A DNA stretch of 64,000 nucleotides from Diabrotica undecimpunctata (Eukaryota > Arthropoda > Insecta > Coleoptera > Chrysomelidae): assembly GCF_040954645.1 (NCBI RefSeq), contig NC_092806.1, positions 136,423,697-136,487,696 of the forward strand. The letters are read 5' to 3'. The notes below the pieces were generated by a model. It was not told the DNA's origin. It worked only from the letters and a program-made list of their open reading frames with translations, and did not search any database. Position 1 is the first letter of the stretch, and each line of letters starts with the position of its first letter. A program made the position numbers and the translations under genes. Shown here piece after piece: positions 33,580-47,945 of this stretch.

Positions 33580-34911
33580 AATTGATGTTTTTGTCTATTT
33601 TCCCTTCGTTGCCTGGAGTAATTGCGTTAAATCAGAATAATGCAGCTGATTTCTAAAATGCGATTATCTCAAAAACTATTGAGTTTTGAAGTTATTAAGA
33701 GGTATACCTTTTTTTGTTAAAATAATGTATCTTTAATATTTTTTGTCACAAATACAGGTAACTTGAAGAGCAAAAAGGTTTTAATGCAAATTTATGGCTC
33801 ATATGTGGCATATGTGGCGCCCTCTATCAGCTACATTAAAGTGAGCATCAAATTATAATTTCTCATATTTCAAATTACCCAGTTGTAAATTTTTATACAT
33901 AAATGTTTACAAACAGGAAAGTTATAGCGAAAAATAAAATTTTAATTTTGCACTTTAACACCCTGTATCTTTCTTAAATATAAACATTTTATTAAAGCAA
34001 TTTGGCTTAAATCGTAATATTTTAAAGTGTAGAATCTACTGTTTCTTTTTGTGCAATTACTTAAGGACCACCATATTAAACACATTTTAAACGCTAAGTT
34101 TTTGGTACGTGGTATTCTTTCGACGAATGATACGAACGAAGAAATATGATCAATAACACTGAAGTAACCACTATATAATACAATAAATTCTTCTTCTTGT
34201 AGTTCGTTGTAAATCAATAATAATAAGCAATTTTTAATAATTTTGACAGCTGCTGTGACGTATTTGATTGTAATTAAATATTTGACTACAATCAAGGTTT
34301 GATTAGCGTTCGAATAATCCGCCCTTAATATCTTATATTTGGCACCTCTGGTAATGTGGTCTAAATATAAAATAAATACACACCCTAAAATTTGAAAAAC
34401 GGTAAACTATCTACTTATTAGTACTATGAGAATAATTACCGGAAACAAAAATGATGTCCAATAGTTATTAGAAATTGCCTAAAAGTAAATGATTATGGGC
34501 CTAATATAATAAAAAAAAAATCTAATCTGGGTAACATAAAATTCTGCCTTTGTTAGAATAATGGTAAAATCTTAACTAGAAAGGGTGTCGTACGATACCT
34601 CAATTTAATGATTGTTAGGTTCTCTTTAAATTGAGATCAATGACAAAATATAACTACTTTAAATGAACTACAAGTCCATAAAAATTAAAAATGATTGACT
34701 GAAAGTACATCATACAGATATTAGAATGAAAGAGAATGCAACAACCCTTTTTTCTTAAAATCCTAGGTCTGGTGTCACCCTCTTAAAGGCTGCTACATAC
34801 ATATATGATAGTCAACGTATAATTAATAAGCATCCCCCTTGAAAATAAAACCAACGAGTTTATAATTAGCTGACCGAAAATGTCTCTGTTTCGATTACAG
34901 TGCGCCACTCT
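33580..34911. other. AT-rich stretch with one open frame of unknown meaning
   Basis: A 117-codon minus-strand frame (33942-34295) has no recognisable motif. ACACCCTGTATCTTTCTTAA near 33957 resembles a common insect interspersed repeat word, so the block may be a non-coding repeat. Confidence 0.35.
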
Positions 34912-34979
34912 GTATATATATATATATATATATAAATATATATAAATATATATATATATATAAATATATATATATATAA

Positions 34980-35026
<47 letters not shown>

Positions 35027-35037
35027 TATATGTATAT

Positions 35038-35088
<51 letters not shown>
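34912..35088. repeat. (TA)n tract with TAAA interruptions
   Basis: About 175 bp of TA dinucleotides with TAAATA and TATGTA interruptions. It continues on the far side of the LTR at 36481. Confidence 0.95.
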
Positions 35089-37600
<2,512 letters not shown>

Positions 37601-37603
37601 TAG

Positions 37604-37920
37604 AATCTGCCCTTAAGAATACTCAAAAATATTGCGCAAAACAACCACGATGTGTTATATGTACCAAAAAGCACCTGTCCATCAATTGTGATTAACCTAA
37701 AAATGCCCAGCCAAAATGTGTCTACTGTGGAGATCATCCTGCTAACTAAAGAAAATTCATGGTTATGCATTTAAACATAAAAGAAATGCAGAAATTAAAA
37801 GATAAACCAAATAAGAAAACCACCATACCTAAACAGCCGCAAAGGATGCAACAACCAAAACCAACATCCAAAACTAACGAAGACAAAAAAACCTACAACC
37901 AAACCGTACATATAGGTTAG
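37604..37920 (+). pseudogene. jockey-type ORF1 (gag-like, zinc knuckles) fragment
   Basis: Plus strand: TQKYCAKQPRCVICTKKHLS, INCD, stop, PKNAQPKCVYCGDHPAN, stop, then a lysine/proline-rich tail (EMQKLKDKPNKKTTIPKQPQ ... TYNQTVHIG) and stop. CCHC zinc-knuckle spacing (C-x2-C-x4-H-x4-C and C-x2-C-x3-H) is recognisable. It binds LINE RNA in active relatives. Two in-frame stops; N-terminus missing. Confidence 0.7.
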
Positions 37921-38264
37921 AAATTAAAAGTACTAACTTTAAACATAGCTTTAACATTGAGAGTTAACACATTTGCGACCAACCTATTTTTAGGTCTGTT
38001 CAGTCAAACTGATTGTGGTTATACATGAAAGAAACATGCCAAATCCACCATTTGTAGGGAGGAGTATTATGATTGAACAAAGATTATAAAAAAAATTGTT
38101 TTGGACAATATCACACATGTATGACACTGGTTTATAGTAATAGAAATTTGAACATAACCCAAGTGTCACAAATATGTGTCATAAAAATTTTTAACTACTA
38201 CTTATAAAAAATCATTTATCTATTTAACATAAATAAAAATTACTACCAATAAAAAATGAAACAT

Positions 38265-39943
38265 AAATTTATTTGCCTTTTCTGTGCCACTCAACAAAAC
38301 AGGGTGTAATACATAACCCAGTGAGCTGTCCATCACTCTCCTTACATTCCTGACATGTGTACCAGGTGACAACCCATTTTTGCTTGCACTGCACTGTCGA
38401 AATCTTTTCCGCTTATTTTCTTTTTTCAAGTGGTGATCCGCAACAACTTTTTTTCTGCTTGGCCGTTCTTTTTGTCCCAATAAATGTTTGATCACTTCCT
38501 CTCTAAACTGAAGGTACGACATTCTTGTTTTCTTTGATGTGTTTATATTTTTATTCAACAACCAGTTGCCGTTCCACATGCAAATATCTACTAAGTGAAA
38601 GAAAACTTTCATGTACCATCTCAAAGTTTTTCGTGGTGTGCCATAATATGAAGTCATCTGGTCAATTCTGTCAATTTCCGACATAAAGGAATTGTAGTCA
38701 TGTATCATTACTGGCTTCAATTTTTTCTGGCCTCTACGATTTTCAACTTCAACCATTTCGGAACCATCTCAAAGTTTTTCGGGGTGTGCCATAATATGAA
38801 GTCATCTGGTCAATTTTTGACATAAAGGAATTGTAGTCACGTATCATTACTGGCTTCAATTTTTTCTGGTCTCTACGATTTTCAACTTCAACCATTTCGG
38901 ATCCATGCTTGGATGAAATCGTTATTACATTTTTCTTATCTTTCCATTTTATTACTCTGATTGGACCTCATCTTTGCCAAAAGTAACCCAAACACTCTTT
39001 GGGTTACTTTTTCTATTTTTTCTAAATGTTTCACAAACGTAGGTCTTCTTTTCATGTAAAAACTTGGTAATCTCATAACTGTTGTAATAATTGTCCATGT
39101 ATATAACGTATCCCTTCTCTAAATATTCAGTAACAAGTCTGTTAACTACTTCAAATGCATGATATACTGTCAGAATATTAACCGCCCTCTCCACAGTAAA
39201 AGGGCTTCTTCAGGACTTAAGTTCTCTCCTGGATAGTAAAACCTAAATATAGATATTATTTATAATATGATTCGTAACGTCGATCTTAAACTTCTACGTC
39301 TCCCGGCTTGTAAAAACAAATATTTTGAAGAATAGCTTCAAACTTTGATCTGGGCATGGTTTTTTCAAATATTGTGGAAAAAGTGGAAAAAAAACTTTTC
39401 AAAGTGATATAGTGGATCAGTGCTCCAGTATAAACGTGAGGAGGGAAGTTTTATGTTCCCCATTAATGTATGTATATCTATCCAGCATCTTAAAAAGGAA
39501 TATTTTTTTAAATTAGGGTTTTCTTTACGTGAAGCAGCTCTGTGGTTTGTCCACTTTACGATTTTTCTCAAAAGCTCTTTATCAAATAGTAATGAAAAAT
39601 ATTGTATAGGTGTTGCGTCAACAGAAATTTCTTCTTTTATATTTTCTTGCTCAGTACACTGATGTATCTTAATATCTTCCTCTACATCAAGCCAGTCCGC
39701 CTCATCATTTTCTTGTACCACATTTTCATTTGCATCGTTCGCTTCGCCCTCATCATTACTCGACTCACCGCCATCACTGTTCGACTCACCCCCATCATTG
39801 CTAGTATCCTCAGTCTCTCTTTCAGAATGAGAGGGAGAATATTCACTTCCTCTAGAATAAAATATTTCATCATTATGGTCCTTCACAAATTCATATTCAA
39901 TATTTTTGGTATCTCTGTACTCACTTACTTCCCTACTAGCCAT
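38265..39943 (-). pseudogene. piggyBac transposase pseudogene
   Basis: Start at 39943 (MASREVSEYRDTKN), an acidic N-terminus (about residues 35-85), then DATPIQYFSLLFDKELLRKI (start of the DDE_Tnp_1_7 fold). After a frameshift near 39365 the YPGENLSPEEALLLWRGRL stretch shows the first catalytic Asp replaced, and the next part is deleted. VIYMDNYYNS and DRIDQMTSYYG carry the later acidic residues. The C-terminal cysteine-rich region (TCQECK, LCITPCF) is reached only by another frame. A segment of about 140 bp covering the VEVENRRGQKKLKP...RIDQMTSYYGTPRKTL part is tandemly duplicated. Inactive. Confidence 0.85.
38615..38901. repeat. Tandem duplication (about 140-148 bp, two units) in piggyBac
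   Basis: Units 38615-38762 and 38763-38901 share almost all bases (for example CATAATATGAAGTCATCTGG in both); the second lacks about 9 bp. The copy number breaks the transposase frame. Confidence 0.85.
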
Positions 39944-40348
39944 CTCGGCATCTAATTGAAGATCTCATGTACTTAGATGTCGTTTTGACATTGTTAATAC
40001 GTTTGAAACAAATAATAAGGGATTACACCATGTATAAATAAATTACATAGTTATATTACCTGTCTAAATTATAAACAATAACGACACTTTTCGTATTTGA
40101 CGTTTACATACGTGCTATAAATTTATAGGTTATTTCTTCTTTTTTTACACGTCGAGATCACAACCCAGCCATAGCGTGTGAAAGTATTATTCAGGTGGAC
40201 TGTGGCCAAATTTAGACCCACTATGATAAACCGTGGTAAAATTATTTTAAATTTCATCACGTAAGTTCGGTGTCACACATGTGTGTCAGAAGTTCTTACA
40301 AAAACTTCATCGTCACACATGTGTGACGGTTGGTCGTGAATGTGTTAA

Positions 40349-40735
40349 ATGAAATACTGGAGACATTGACAAACATAGATAAGCGCAGTATTAGATTAAA
40401 ATATAGAACAGAAGAAGCTATTTCTATGAGCTTTATTGCCAGATCGTCTGAAAATAATGAAATTTTAAGAAATAATTGCAAACTGAAGGATAGTAGAAGA
40501 AAGGGTGACTTGGGGTGGCTTTGTCGATACCAAGGTCTGGAAACTGAGGAAGAACGGAGCGCAAGGTTAGCACAAGAAGCCATAGGGAATCATAAAAAAT
40601 TGAAAGGAGTCAGAAAAAAATAGAGGAAGTCAAAAAAATGGAGGGAGAGACGATAAAATAGGAGAAAGTCAGCGAAAATTGAGTGGAGTAGCTATAGATA
40701 TCAATTGATCGGATCCTCCGTGGCATGGCGGCGGG
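40349..40735. other. Open frame of unknown function
   Basis: A plus-strand frame of 97 codons (to 40623) with charged, coding-like content (KRSIRLKYRTEEAI, GLETEEERSARLAQEAIG). Not recognised; possibly an unrelated ORF1 piece. Confidence 0.35.
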
Positions 40736-40739
40736 CAAA

Positions 40740-41030
40740 ATCACTAGTATTTTATAAATGCCTTGTTTAGATTAAGATATATTTCCAAGATGTGTAAAGT
40801 AGCAGAGATCATATTGATCCTTAAACCCGGAAAGAAACCAAATACAGTACAATCGTATAGGCCAATTGCCTTACTACCTGTATGTTCGAAGCTATACAAG
40901 AAGCTATTGCTGAAAAGGCGGAAACCTCTCATAGACGGCAAGGCTGTAATTCCATCACATCAAATTGGGTTTCGAGAAAGTCATCGCACCACAAGGTAGT
41001 GTCATAGATCCAGTCCTGTATCCATTATCT
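40740..41030 (+). pseudogene. jockey RT fragment
   Basis: FRLRYISKMCKVAEIILILK, PGKKPNTVQSYRPIALLPVC, HQIGFRESH, then a deletion to APQGSVIDPVLYPL. Same clade as 10.8-12.4 kb but a different subfamily. Fingers only; the catalytic FADD part is missing. It is cut by the RTE tail at 41031. Confidence 0.75.
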
Positions 41031-41290
41031 TCTTCTTTTAGTACCCTGTCCAATTATCGAACGTTGGCAATCATAATTACAATAATAACTTTGTTTACGG
41101 CAACTCGAAACAGATTAGCGGATGTCTCTTGATACCACTCTCGGAGATTTTGGAGCCAGGATGTTCTTCTTTAGCCTGGGCCTCTTTTTCCGGCAATCTT
41201 GCCCTGTATTATGAGGTGTAAAAGGCTATAGCTCTCTGGATGTCTCATTACATGGCCAAAATATTGTAACTTTCGAATTTTTATTGTTTT
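41031..41290 (-). pseudogene. RTE C-terminal fragment with (GAA) tail
   Basis: Minus strand: LQYFGHVMRHPESYSLLHLI, IQGKIAGKRGPG, stop, RRTSWLQNLREWYQETSANL, FRVAVNKVIIVIMIANVR, stop, then an AAGAAGAAGA tail at 41031-41040. A 5'-truncated RTE end that landed in the jockey RT. Confidence 0.75.
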
Positions 41291-43290
41291 TGTTATTTCT
41301 GTGCTCTTTTTCATTCGGTATCATCAAACTATTTCATTTGTTATTCAATCAACCCAATTTATGCGCAATATTTGTTGCTAAACCTCCATTTGATACAGTA
41401 GTCTTTTAACTTTAATTTAATTATGTTTCATAAACAGTTTAGAAATGGTTGGACACCGTACATAAACAAATTAAACTATTTCCCACAATTATTTTATTGT
41501 TAGTACAAGTATTTTCATTTAAAAATTAAAATTTAAATAATATATTTATCCAAACCCTAACTTTAACCCGTAATCTCAGACGTCTCAAAAACGGTACACT
41601 CTAACAGACATATGGTCAATCTAACCACCACTATTTTAATTGACAAAATGTTCTAGTTTACTCCGAAGTATTTTTTAACAAAAATTAAAAGTGATATTTT
41701 AGTATTTTTGTATATCTACTTTGAATATAAATTATCCTTAGCGCGGTAGTATTTGTTTCAGAAAAAAAAATATTAAACAAGTAGGTGAAAGAAATTTACG
41801 TTAAATAACATGCAAGAATACTATTTATTAAAAAAAAATGTAACAAAATATGCAAAACTATGAAGAACGGGTTAATGACACATATATTTATTTTATACCC
41901 AAAATTTAGCAAAGTGTTAAACATTATAGAGAACACCAGTGCAGTTTACCGTGCCTTTTACTACAACTAAAGGTTTTCTGCGAATTCCGTTAATCGTTTA
42001 GAGGTGTAAGTTGGTTGAATATACTGTACATTTAATACGTATCCTCTCTTATCCGCTTAAAGGGATTTGCAGTATTAATCAGCCATAAGTTCAGCGGGTG
42101 GTCAATACGTATTTATTCGACGATCGAAACGGGATCTGATTTAAATCATCCAAAATTATACCTACTAAATGTGACAAAATTTAAAAAAAAAACCGAATTT
42201 CCTGGTAAACTATCTTTACAATCATTTTATGACGGCGTATGATGCGCACTTTGTGGGTAAAGATCAGGTGTTTTCTAAGAAAAACCGAAAAGGCAGAGAA
42301 TGAGCCGACTTCAGCTGGTTCTCGAAAAGATACACCGCATGTGCGGGGAAATATTTTGTGTCGAATTAAAAAATTTTAGAATTTTTTTGTTTTGACAAAA
42401 CTATTTTTAAATAGACACATAATGTGCATGTTTCTTTAAAATATGCAAAATTTGGTAAACTAATAAATTAAGTAAGCAAGAACAAAATTATTTCTGTAGT
42501 AGTATTAACCAAAATATTAATACTTCTGAAAGAATAAACATCCTACAGGGAACAAAAATCTATTTGTTCCCTGTGTAAAAATTACAGAAGGTAGATTACT
42601 AACATGTCAGTGAGGCTAATAGATTGCTTCCAAATATTCTCTTTAATCAACGAGAGTTATACGTTTTAATATGACACAATAATAAACTATGTAATTAAAT
42701 AGTTGCTTACTGTGTTGCGACCCAATAACTGTATTATAATTCATGAGCAAATCTATGATAAAAAGTTGCGTGTATTTTTTTATCCTAGCATATTTTTTCA
42801 GTTCATATAAATAACTTTAACAAATATTGTTTCGAAATGTATTTTGGAATCCATATACACTAAATTATACATTGGAGGCAGATTTAATAATACAATAACC
42901 GACATGTTCTATGGTCGTTAATAAATAGTCACGCACGTTAAATATACCTACACACAATTTTATTAAGCACTCTGTCAGTTAATCAAAATGAATTAAAAAA
43001 ATAGTGAAAATAGATTGAGTTAATTATTTTCCATTTTGAAATACACGCAAAGTGGTTAATCTAAGCATGCCTTTGAACACCTGGTTACAACGTCTTACCT
43101 TGTTTCCTTATTTGATATCCTTGAACTAACTGTTAAATACTAATTGATTAAAAACAGAGATTGATTTTTTTGCCCACTACTACAAAGTAGTCGATCACAA
43201 AATTGCTTAAAAGGTAATTTTTCAGGGCAAAGTGGCTAATATCTCTTAGATTATGTTAACGTATTGCACAAATATTATGCTAAACAACTT
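41291..43290. other. AT-rich non-coding stretch (2 kb)
   Basis: Read on both strands; no gene, transposon end or structured repeat stood out. Confidence 0.5.
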
Positions 43291-43292
43291 TA

Positions 43293-43985
43293 ATGAAGAC
43301 TGTCAGAGATTCTCAGGAAGATCTTACTGTAACTGAGTATCACGAAGACAAGAAAACAACTCGTAAACATTTTAGGAGCATTGGCTTACCTGATGGAGAA
43401 AAATTTGAAATTCGCAATATTTTGTGTCGAATGGATGAAAACAATCAACATGTCAGTTTAGATACTTTACTGGCCAAAATAAGAAAAAGGCAAGTTTCTG
43501 AAATTAAAAGGACTAGCCTTGGGACAGTATTGAGAGATTTAGGATTTAAATTCAAAAAAGAAAATAATAGGTTACTTTTATGCGAAAGGAGTAGAATGGT
43601 TCTCATTCATTTTTTCTTCAAAATCAAAATCTGCTGATTACCATGAAAACATGAATGCAGATGTTTGTTAAACGGCTTAAGGAAAAACTGTTACCTAGAC
43701 TGAGTGAACCATCAGTTATAGTTTTAGATAATGCACCTTACCATTAGGAGATTTTGGAGAAACAACCAAAACAGTCGTGGAAAGTACCGAGCATAAAAAA
43801 TTGGTTAGTTAAAAATATTATCAATTTTCCGGAATACGCCTTCATATCAGAGTTACTGAAAATTTCGAAACGTAATGAAAAACCAACAGTTTATATAGTT
43901 GACCAAATTGTATCAAGTTATGGACATCAAGTACTACGGTTACCGCTGTAACACTGCAAGTTTAATCCCAGTGACTGTATCCACT
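43293..43985 (+). pseudogene. DDE transposase relic, Tc1/mariner-IS630-like (copy B)
   Basis: The N-terminal part EKFEIRNILCRMDENNQHVS, LDTLLAKIRKRQVSEIKRTS, LGTVLRDLGFKFKKENNRLL is a winged-helix-like DNA-binding region. After a deletion of the first-Asp block it resumes as ADYHENMNADV, EPSVIVLDNAPYH (second Asp), SWKVPSIKNWLVKNIINFPE, PTVYIVDQIVSSYGHQVLRL, ending near HCKFNP before the C-terminal catalytic acid. Stops and frameshifts throughout. Related to copies A, C and D. Confidence 0.8.
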
Positions 43986-44011
43986 GAATAGTATTGGTGT
44001 AAAATATATGA

Positions 44012-45390
44012 CTTTTCTCAACTTGTTGCTAGTTGAGAAAAGTCCAGAATGTGGGTTCAGAGGATATCCCAGAAATAACAATCAAAGAAGTCTCATAGTC
44101 TTTAAATCGAATGAAAAACAATAAAGCAGCTGATGATGACCAAATCGTTATTGAGGCAGTCAAAGCAGGAGGAAAGACAGTATTGAAAGCATTGACACAA
44201 TTATATAACTTATGCCTTTCAAAAGAGATTACACCATCTCAGTGGAATAAAGCTGTTATAGTAGTCATGCACAAAAAGGGAGATATAACAAAGCTAAAGA
44301 ACTATAGGCCTATTAGCTTGTTATCTCACGTTTATGTTTATGAAGATAATAACTAATAGGTTGGCATCAAAACTAGACTTCTATCAACCTTGGAAGCAAG
44401 CAGAATTTAGAGCTGGATACGGAACAAATGATCATTTGCAAACTATTAAGTCGTTGATTGAAAAAACCATTGAATATAATAGACCCCTGATACTTGTCTT
44501 TGTCGACTTTGAAAAAGTATTTGATACGCTCAATCAAAGTGAAATGCTCCAAGCTCTAACACAATGTAGAATAGATCACCGATACATATCCCTCATCATT
44601 TACATATATCAGCATGCTACAGCCTGTGTAAGATTTAATGAAGATACTGGGACCTTTCGTATTGAAAGAGGCGTTCGGAAAGGAGACAAGATGTCTCCAA
44701 AATTATTTACAACTTTGCTAGAATACGCTTGTAAAACAATAGATTGGAACGAAAAAGGCATCAATGTAGATGGAAAATTTTTAAATAACTCTAAATTTGC
44801 AGATGATATCGTTCTTATTGCAGACAGCTTTGATCAGGCACAGATACTGCTAGAACTCCATACTGCCATAAAGATATTGAGCCAGTTGACTCCTATAAAT
44901 ACTTGGGCCATGAGATCAGAATAAGTCTAGACAACCAAACAATCGAGCTGAAAAGAAGAATAAACCTCGCTTGGTAACACTCACGAGAACAACAGTGAGT
45001 AAACTACAAGTTGCGAAAAGGGCAATGGAGAGAATAATGTTAGGGATTTCTCTACGTGATATAATACCCAATGCTACTATACGCAAAAGATCAGAAGTAG
45101 CAGACGTTATTGAAAAGATAACAACATAAAGTGGAACTGGGCAGGTCATGTAGCAAGATCGGTTGATGACCGGTGGACAAAAAGATTTGGAAAATTTGAA
45201 AAATTTTGGAATGGATACCCCGAATACAAGCTAACAGAAATAGAGATCGACCCCCAACGAGATAGACAGATGATATAAAAAGAGTGACTACAAATTGGAT
45301 TCAGATGGCGCAAAATCGGACTAAGTGGAAAAGCATGCGAGAGGCCTATGTTCAGCAGTGGACGTTAGAGGCTAGTTGATGATGATGATG
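44012..45390 (+). mobile_element. 5'-truncated LINE (family B) with 11-bp TSD
   Basis: AAAATATATGA occurs at 44001-44011 and again at 45391-45401. The insert ends in a (GAT)n tail at 45377-45390. ORF2 pieces: SEDIPEITIKEV, NNKAADDDQIVIEAVKAGG, NYRPISLLSHVY, LDFYQPWKQAEFRAGYGTND, LVFVDFEKVFDTL, RGVRKGDKMSPKLFTTLLEY, NSKFADDIVLIAD (FADD intact), internal deletion, YLGHEIRISLDNQT, RAMERIMLGISLRDIIPN, WNWAGHVARS, and an AYVQQWT-like end. At least four frameshifts make it non-functional. Confidence 0.85.
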
Positions 45391-45401
45391 AAAATATATG
45401 A

Positions 45402-46290
45402 ATTAAGTATTGGTGTAAAAATAATATTTTGCATTTAAATGTTGCTAAATGCTGCTATATAAGTTTTTATACGAGGTTATAAAAGATATGATACTCTTTA
45501 TACAATTGATGATAATGAATTGTCTTATGTCAAAACAATAAAAGACTTGGGGGGTCACATTTGATGAACAGTTGCGTTTTATACAACATATAAATGATGT
45601 AACAGTTAATTCATTAAAATCTTTAGACTTTATCATTCGCAACTCAGATAGTCAAAGACTATCAATCTATTTGGGCTTTAAGAACGGTTTATTAAGCTCT
45701 GATTGTATCTAGAGTGGAATATGCATCTATTTTATGGTCTGCACAATACCAAGTTCATTTTACTACATTGGAGAGATTGCAGAACAAATTTTTAAGATAT
45801 TGTGTATATAAATTAAACATATGCATTATTAATCATGATTATACAGATATTTTAAAAACACTCAACATAAATTTATGAAAAACCCGACGAGATAACTCTG
45901 ATTTAGTATTTGTGTTTAAATTAATAAATGGTTTAATTTACTATCCTAAACTTCTCCAATCTATTAGTTTATATGTTCCCTCCAGAAGTCTCAGATTTGT
46001 TGATCTGTTTTATATATGTATCTTTTCACCGTAGAAATTATGGTATGCCTTCACCCATTGAGCGAACACTGAAGTCTCCTTGGCTTCATTTAAAAATAGG
46101 ATAAAAAGAGATATTTATAGATATAAGATTAGATTATAAGTTTCAGATATAATTATTATTTTGTTTTATTTATAATAAAGATTTTAAATTCACTTAATTT
46201 GCAAGCAATTACAGAGATTGATTTTTACACTGTACGTTAACATATATTTTTTTGTAATGGGGGTAATCCCGTATATGAATAAATAAAATA
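45402..46290 (+). pseudogene. CR1/jockey-type LINE C-terminal region and 3' UTR
   Basis: WCKNNILHLNVAKCCYISF, then decayed LGGHI-like part, SRVEYASILWSAQYQVHF, TTLERLQNKFLRYCVYK, RRDNSDLVFVFKLINGLIYY, PKLLQSISLYVPSRSLRF, and SFKNRIKRDIYRYK, stop. This is the RT thumb and beyond of a CR1-like LINE. The end GTAATGGGGGTAATCCCGTA then GAATAAATAAA (46253-46290) is a typical 3' terminus of such elements. Many frameshifts. Confidence 0.7.
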
Positions 46291-46429
46291 TTTTATATTT
46301 ATGTTTTATCCAAATCAGTATGATTTATATTAATATTAATTTTTCATTTTGAAACAAAAATTGTCATAACATTCAGGATACAAGCTACAAAATCTTAACT
46401 TTCGATATATATATAAAACGATTTCGGAA

Positions 46430-46590
46430 TGCCCTTTTATTAGATAAAATAATAGCATGGCCACGTAATTATTTACGCTCAATTAGGGAATATCGTGCGG
46501 CAAAACGAAAAATGTATTTCCTTGACGAGAGTTGGGTTAACGCCAGACATGCATCGCCCAAGTTTAGCTAGATAACAAAGTAACATAGAT
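46430..46590 (+). pseudogene. DDE transposase fragment (copy C)
   Basis: Plus strand: IIAWPRNYLRSIREYRAAKR, KMYFLDESWVNARHASPK, stop. This is the first catalytic-Asp block (compare FYQDETWVN in copy A). It could be the upstream part of the same insertion as copy D at 50848, now separated by LINEs. Confidence 0.7.
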
Positions 46591-46591
46591 A

Positions 46592-46660
46592 TACAGTATA
46601 CTCCCTATATAACGAACACGGTTATTACGAGGTTTCGCTTATTAGATGTCCTGTGAAATT
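46592..46660. mobile_element. Possible pogo/Tigger-like terminal sequence
   Basis: CAGTATACTCCCTATATAAC followed by GAACACGGTTAT and ACGAGG, preceded by TA, resembles the TIR of pogo/Tigger-like elements as I recall them. The other end was not found. Confidence 0.4.
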
Positions 46661-46684
46661 TCACTGGAAATATACCTTTTTCAA

Positions 46685-47945
46685 AGCAATGGTTAACTAG
46701 TGAGACCAGGACTTAGAACACATTTTTTGGGTGATTTAAAACATTTTTTATGGATAGTCCATCAGTACTACAGGAAGATAAGCTTTTGATACTACTGATT
46801 GTTTGAATCAGTTCAGATTTATCAACTGGTCTTATAAAGAATAAACTCAACACCTTTTTTGAATTAGGAAGATAAGAAATAGGATGTTGTTGTGGCAAAA
46901 TAGTCGATGTTATATTTTTACTCTCATAAACGAAGTATTCATTTAGACTTTCAGGGTTTGGAAGAGAAAATGTTTGAGCGGTGTTAGTTTTATTTCAAAG
47001 ATCGTTTATTATGGACCAAGTTTCTCTTGCAACATTTTGAGAGCTGTAGAAATGTACTATCAGACGATTCTGATAGTACATTTTTTAGCTGTTTTGATGT
47101 TTTAGATAGATGTTTTTGGAGATATATTCAATGACAAAGGTAGTACATTTCTTGATGTAGGTACAGTAGTGAACGCATATTCTTGGCTGGTATGCGGATA
47201 CCTTTGGTAGTCCAGGGTTTGTGAAGTTTTGACTTAATTGTAATTAAAGGAAATGCCTTATTGAAAATACAGACAAGCTTATCTAAAAATCTCTAAAATT
47301 ATAGTCCACGTCCACAGAGGGAAAGTGCCACCCAGAAGTCAAGCACAAATTTTGGAATTTTCTACTTAATTTTTCTAATTACTAAAGTTCTGACTGGAAA
47401 AAATCCTACCTAAAGGTTGAGTTTTCGAGGATTGTTTGTTAAAAGTGTTAAACTTGGTATATACTGCTTCATGATCAGATGGTCCTGCAATAATAATTCT
47501 AGAGCGTACATCAAGGGATGAGAAATCTGAGACAATATGATCAATTATGGTAGATGTTGTTTTAGTCTTGTAGGAGAATTAACGTGCATTGTGAAATCAT
47601 ACGATTTGAATATATTGACCAAGGATAATTGGGTAGCACAAGCAACGGCGTAATTAATATTCAAGTCACCGCATAGAATCCTTCTGCTTTTTTTATTGGG
47701 CAGGTTGTCTAACAAATTTAACAGGTTCTGAAAAAATAGCCGTGGAAGAACCAGTTGATCTATAAATGCAAGGAATGTATAGCTTAAGATTCTTGTTATA
47801 AACCAATAAAAACTCAAAAAAGATTCATTTAACAGAAAGTCATATTTTGTTATATGAGAGAAATCATTATTTGTAGAAAGAATTAGGGTGCCACCATGAG
47901 CTGTTGGTAGCCATTGTAGTATATTTTTCGACAAAAAAAAGGCTC
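46685..47945 (-). pseudogene. CR1-like LINE: endonuclease and start of RT, decayed
   Basis: Minus strand from 47945: a damaged EN start, RRILCGDLNINYAVA (GDxN motif), MHVNSPTRL, a shift, TTSTIIDHIVSDFSSLDVRS, GPSDHEAVYTKF (SDH motif), a long decayed linker, then FFIRPVDKSELIQTISSIKS, LSSCSTDGLSIKNVLNHPKN (RT fingers entry). It ends near 46690 where the RT palm should start. Contains a perfect 14-bp hairpin at 47051-47082. Confidence 0.7.
47051..47082. repeat. Perfect 14-bp stem with 4-nt loop
   Basis: AATGTACTATCAGA and its exact complement flank the loop CGAT, inside the LINE linker. Confidence 0.9.

Larger units (their letters stand above)
37968..40344 (-). mobile_element. piggyBac-superfamily element with TIRs and TTAA
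   Basis: The left end reads CACATTTGCGACCAACC after TTAA (37964-37967). The right end, reverse-complemented, reads CACATTCACGACCAACC before TTAA (40345-40348). Sub-terminal palindromes related to GTCACACATGTGTGAC lie at about 38111-38125, 38163-38180, 40272-40287 and 40312-40327. The transposase inside is broken. Confidence 0.85.

Noticed and set aside
33942..34295. 117-codon minus-strand frame
   Set aside because: Composition typical of AT-rich chance frames; the region contains a common non-coding repeat word.
44010..44044. Perfect 13-bp hairpin at the 5' joint of the family B LINE
   Set aside because: Both arms fit normal LINE coding sequence around the expected LLNVEK region, so a chance palindrome is as likely as a junction scar.
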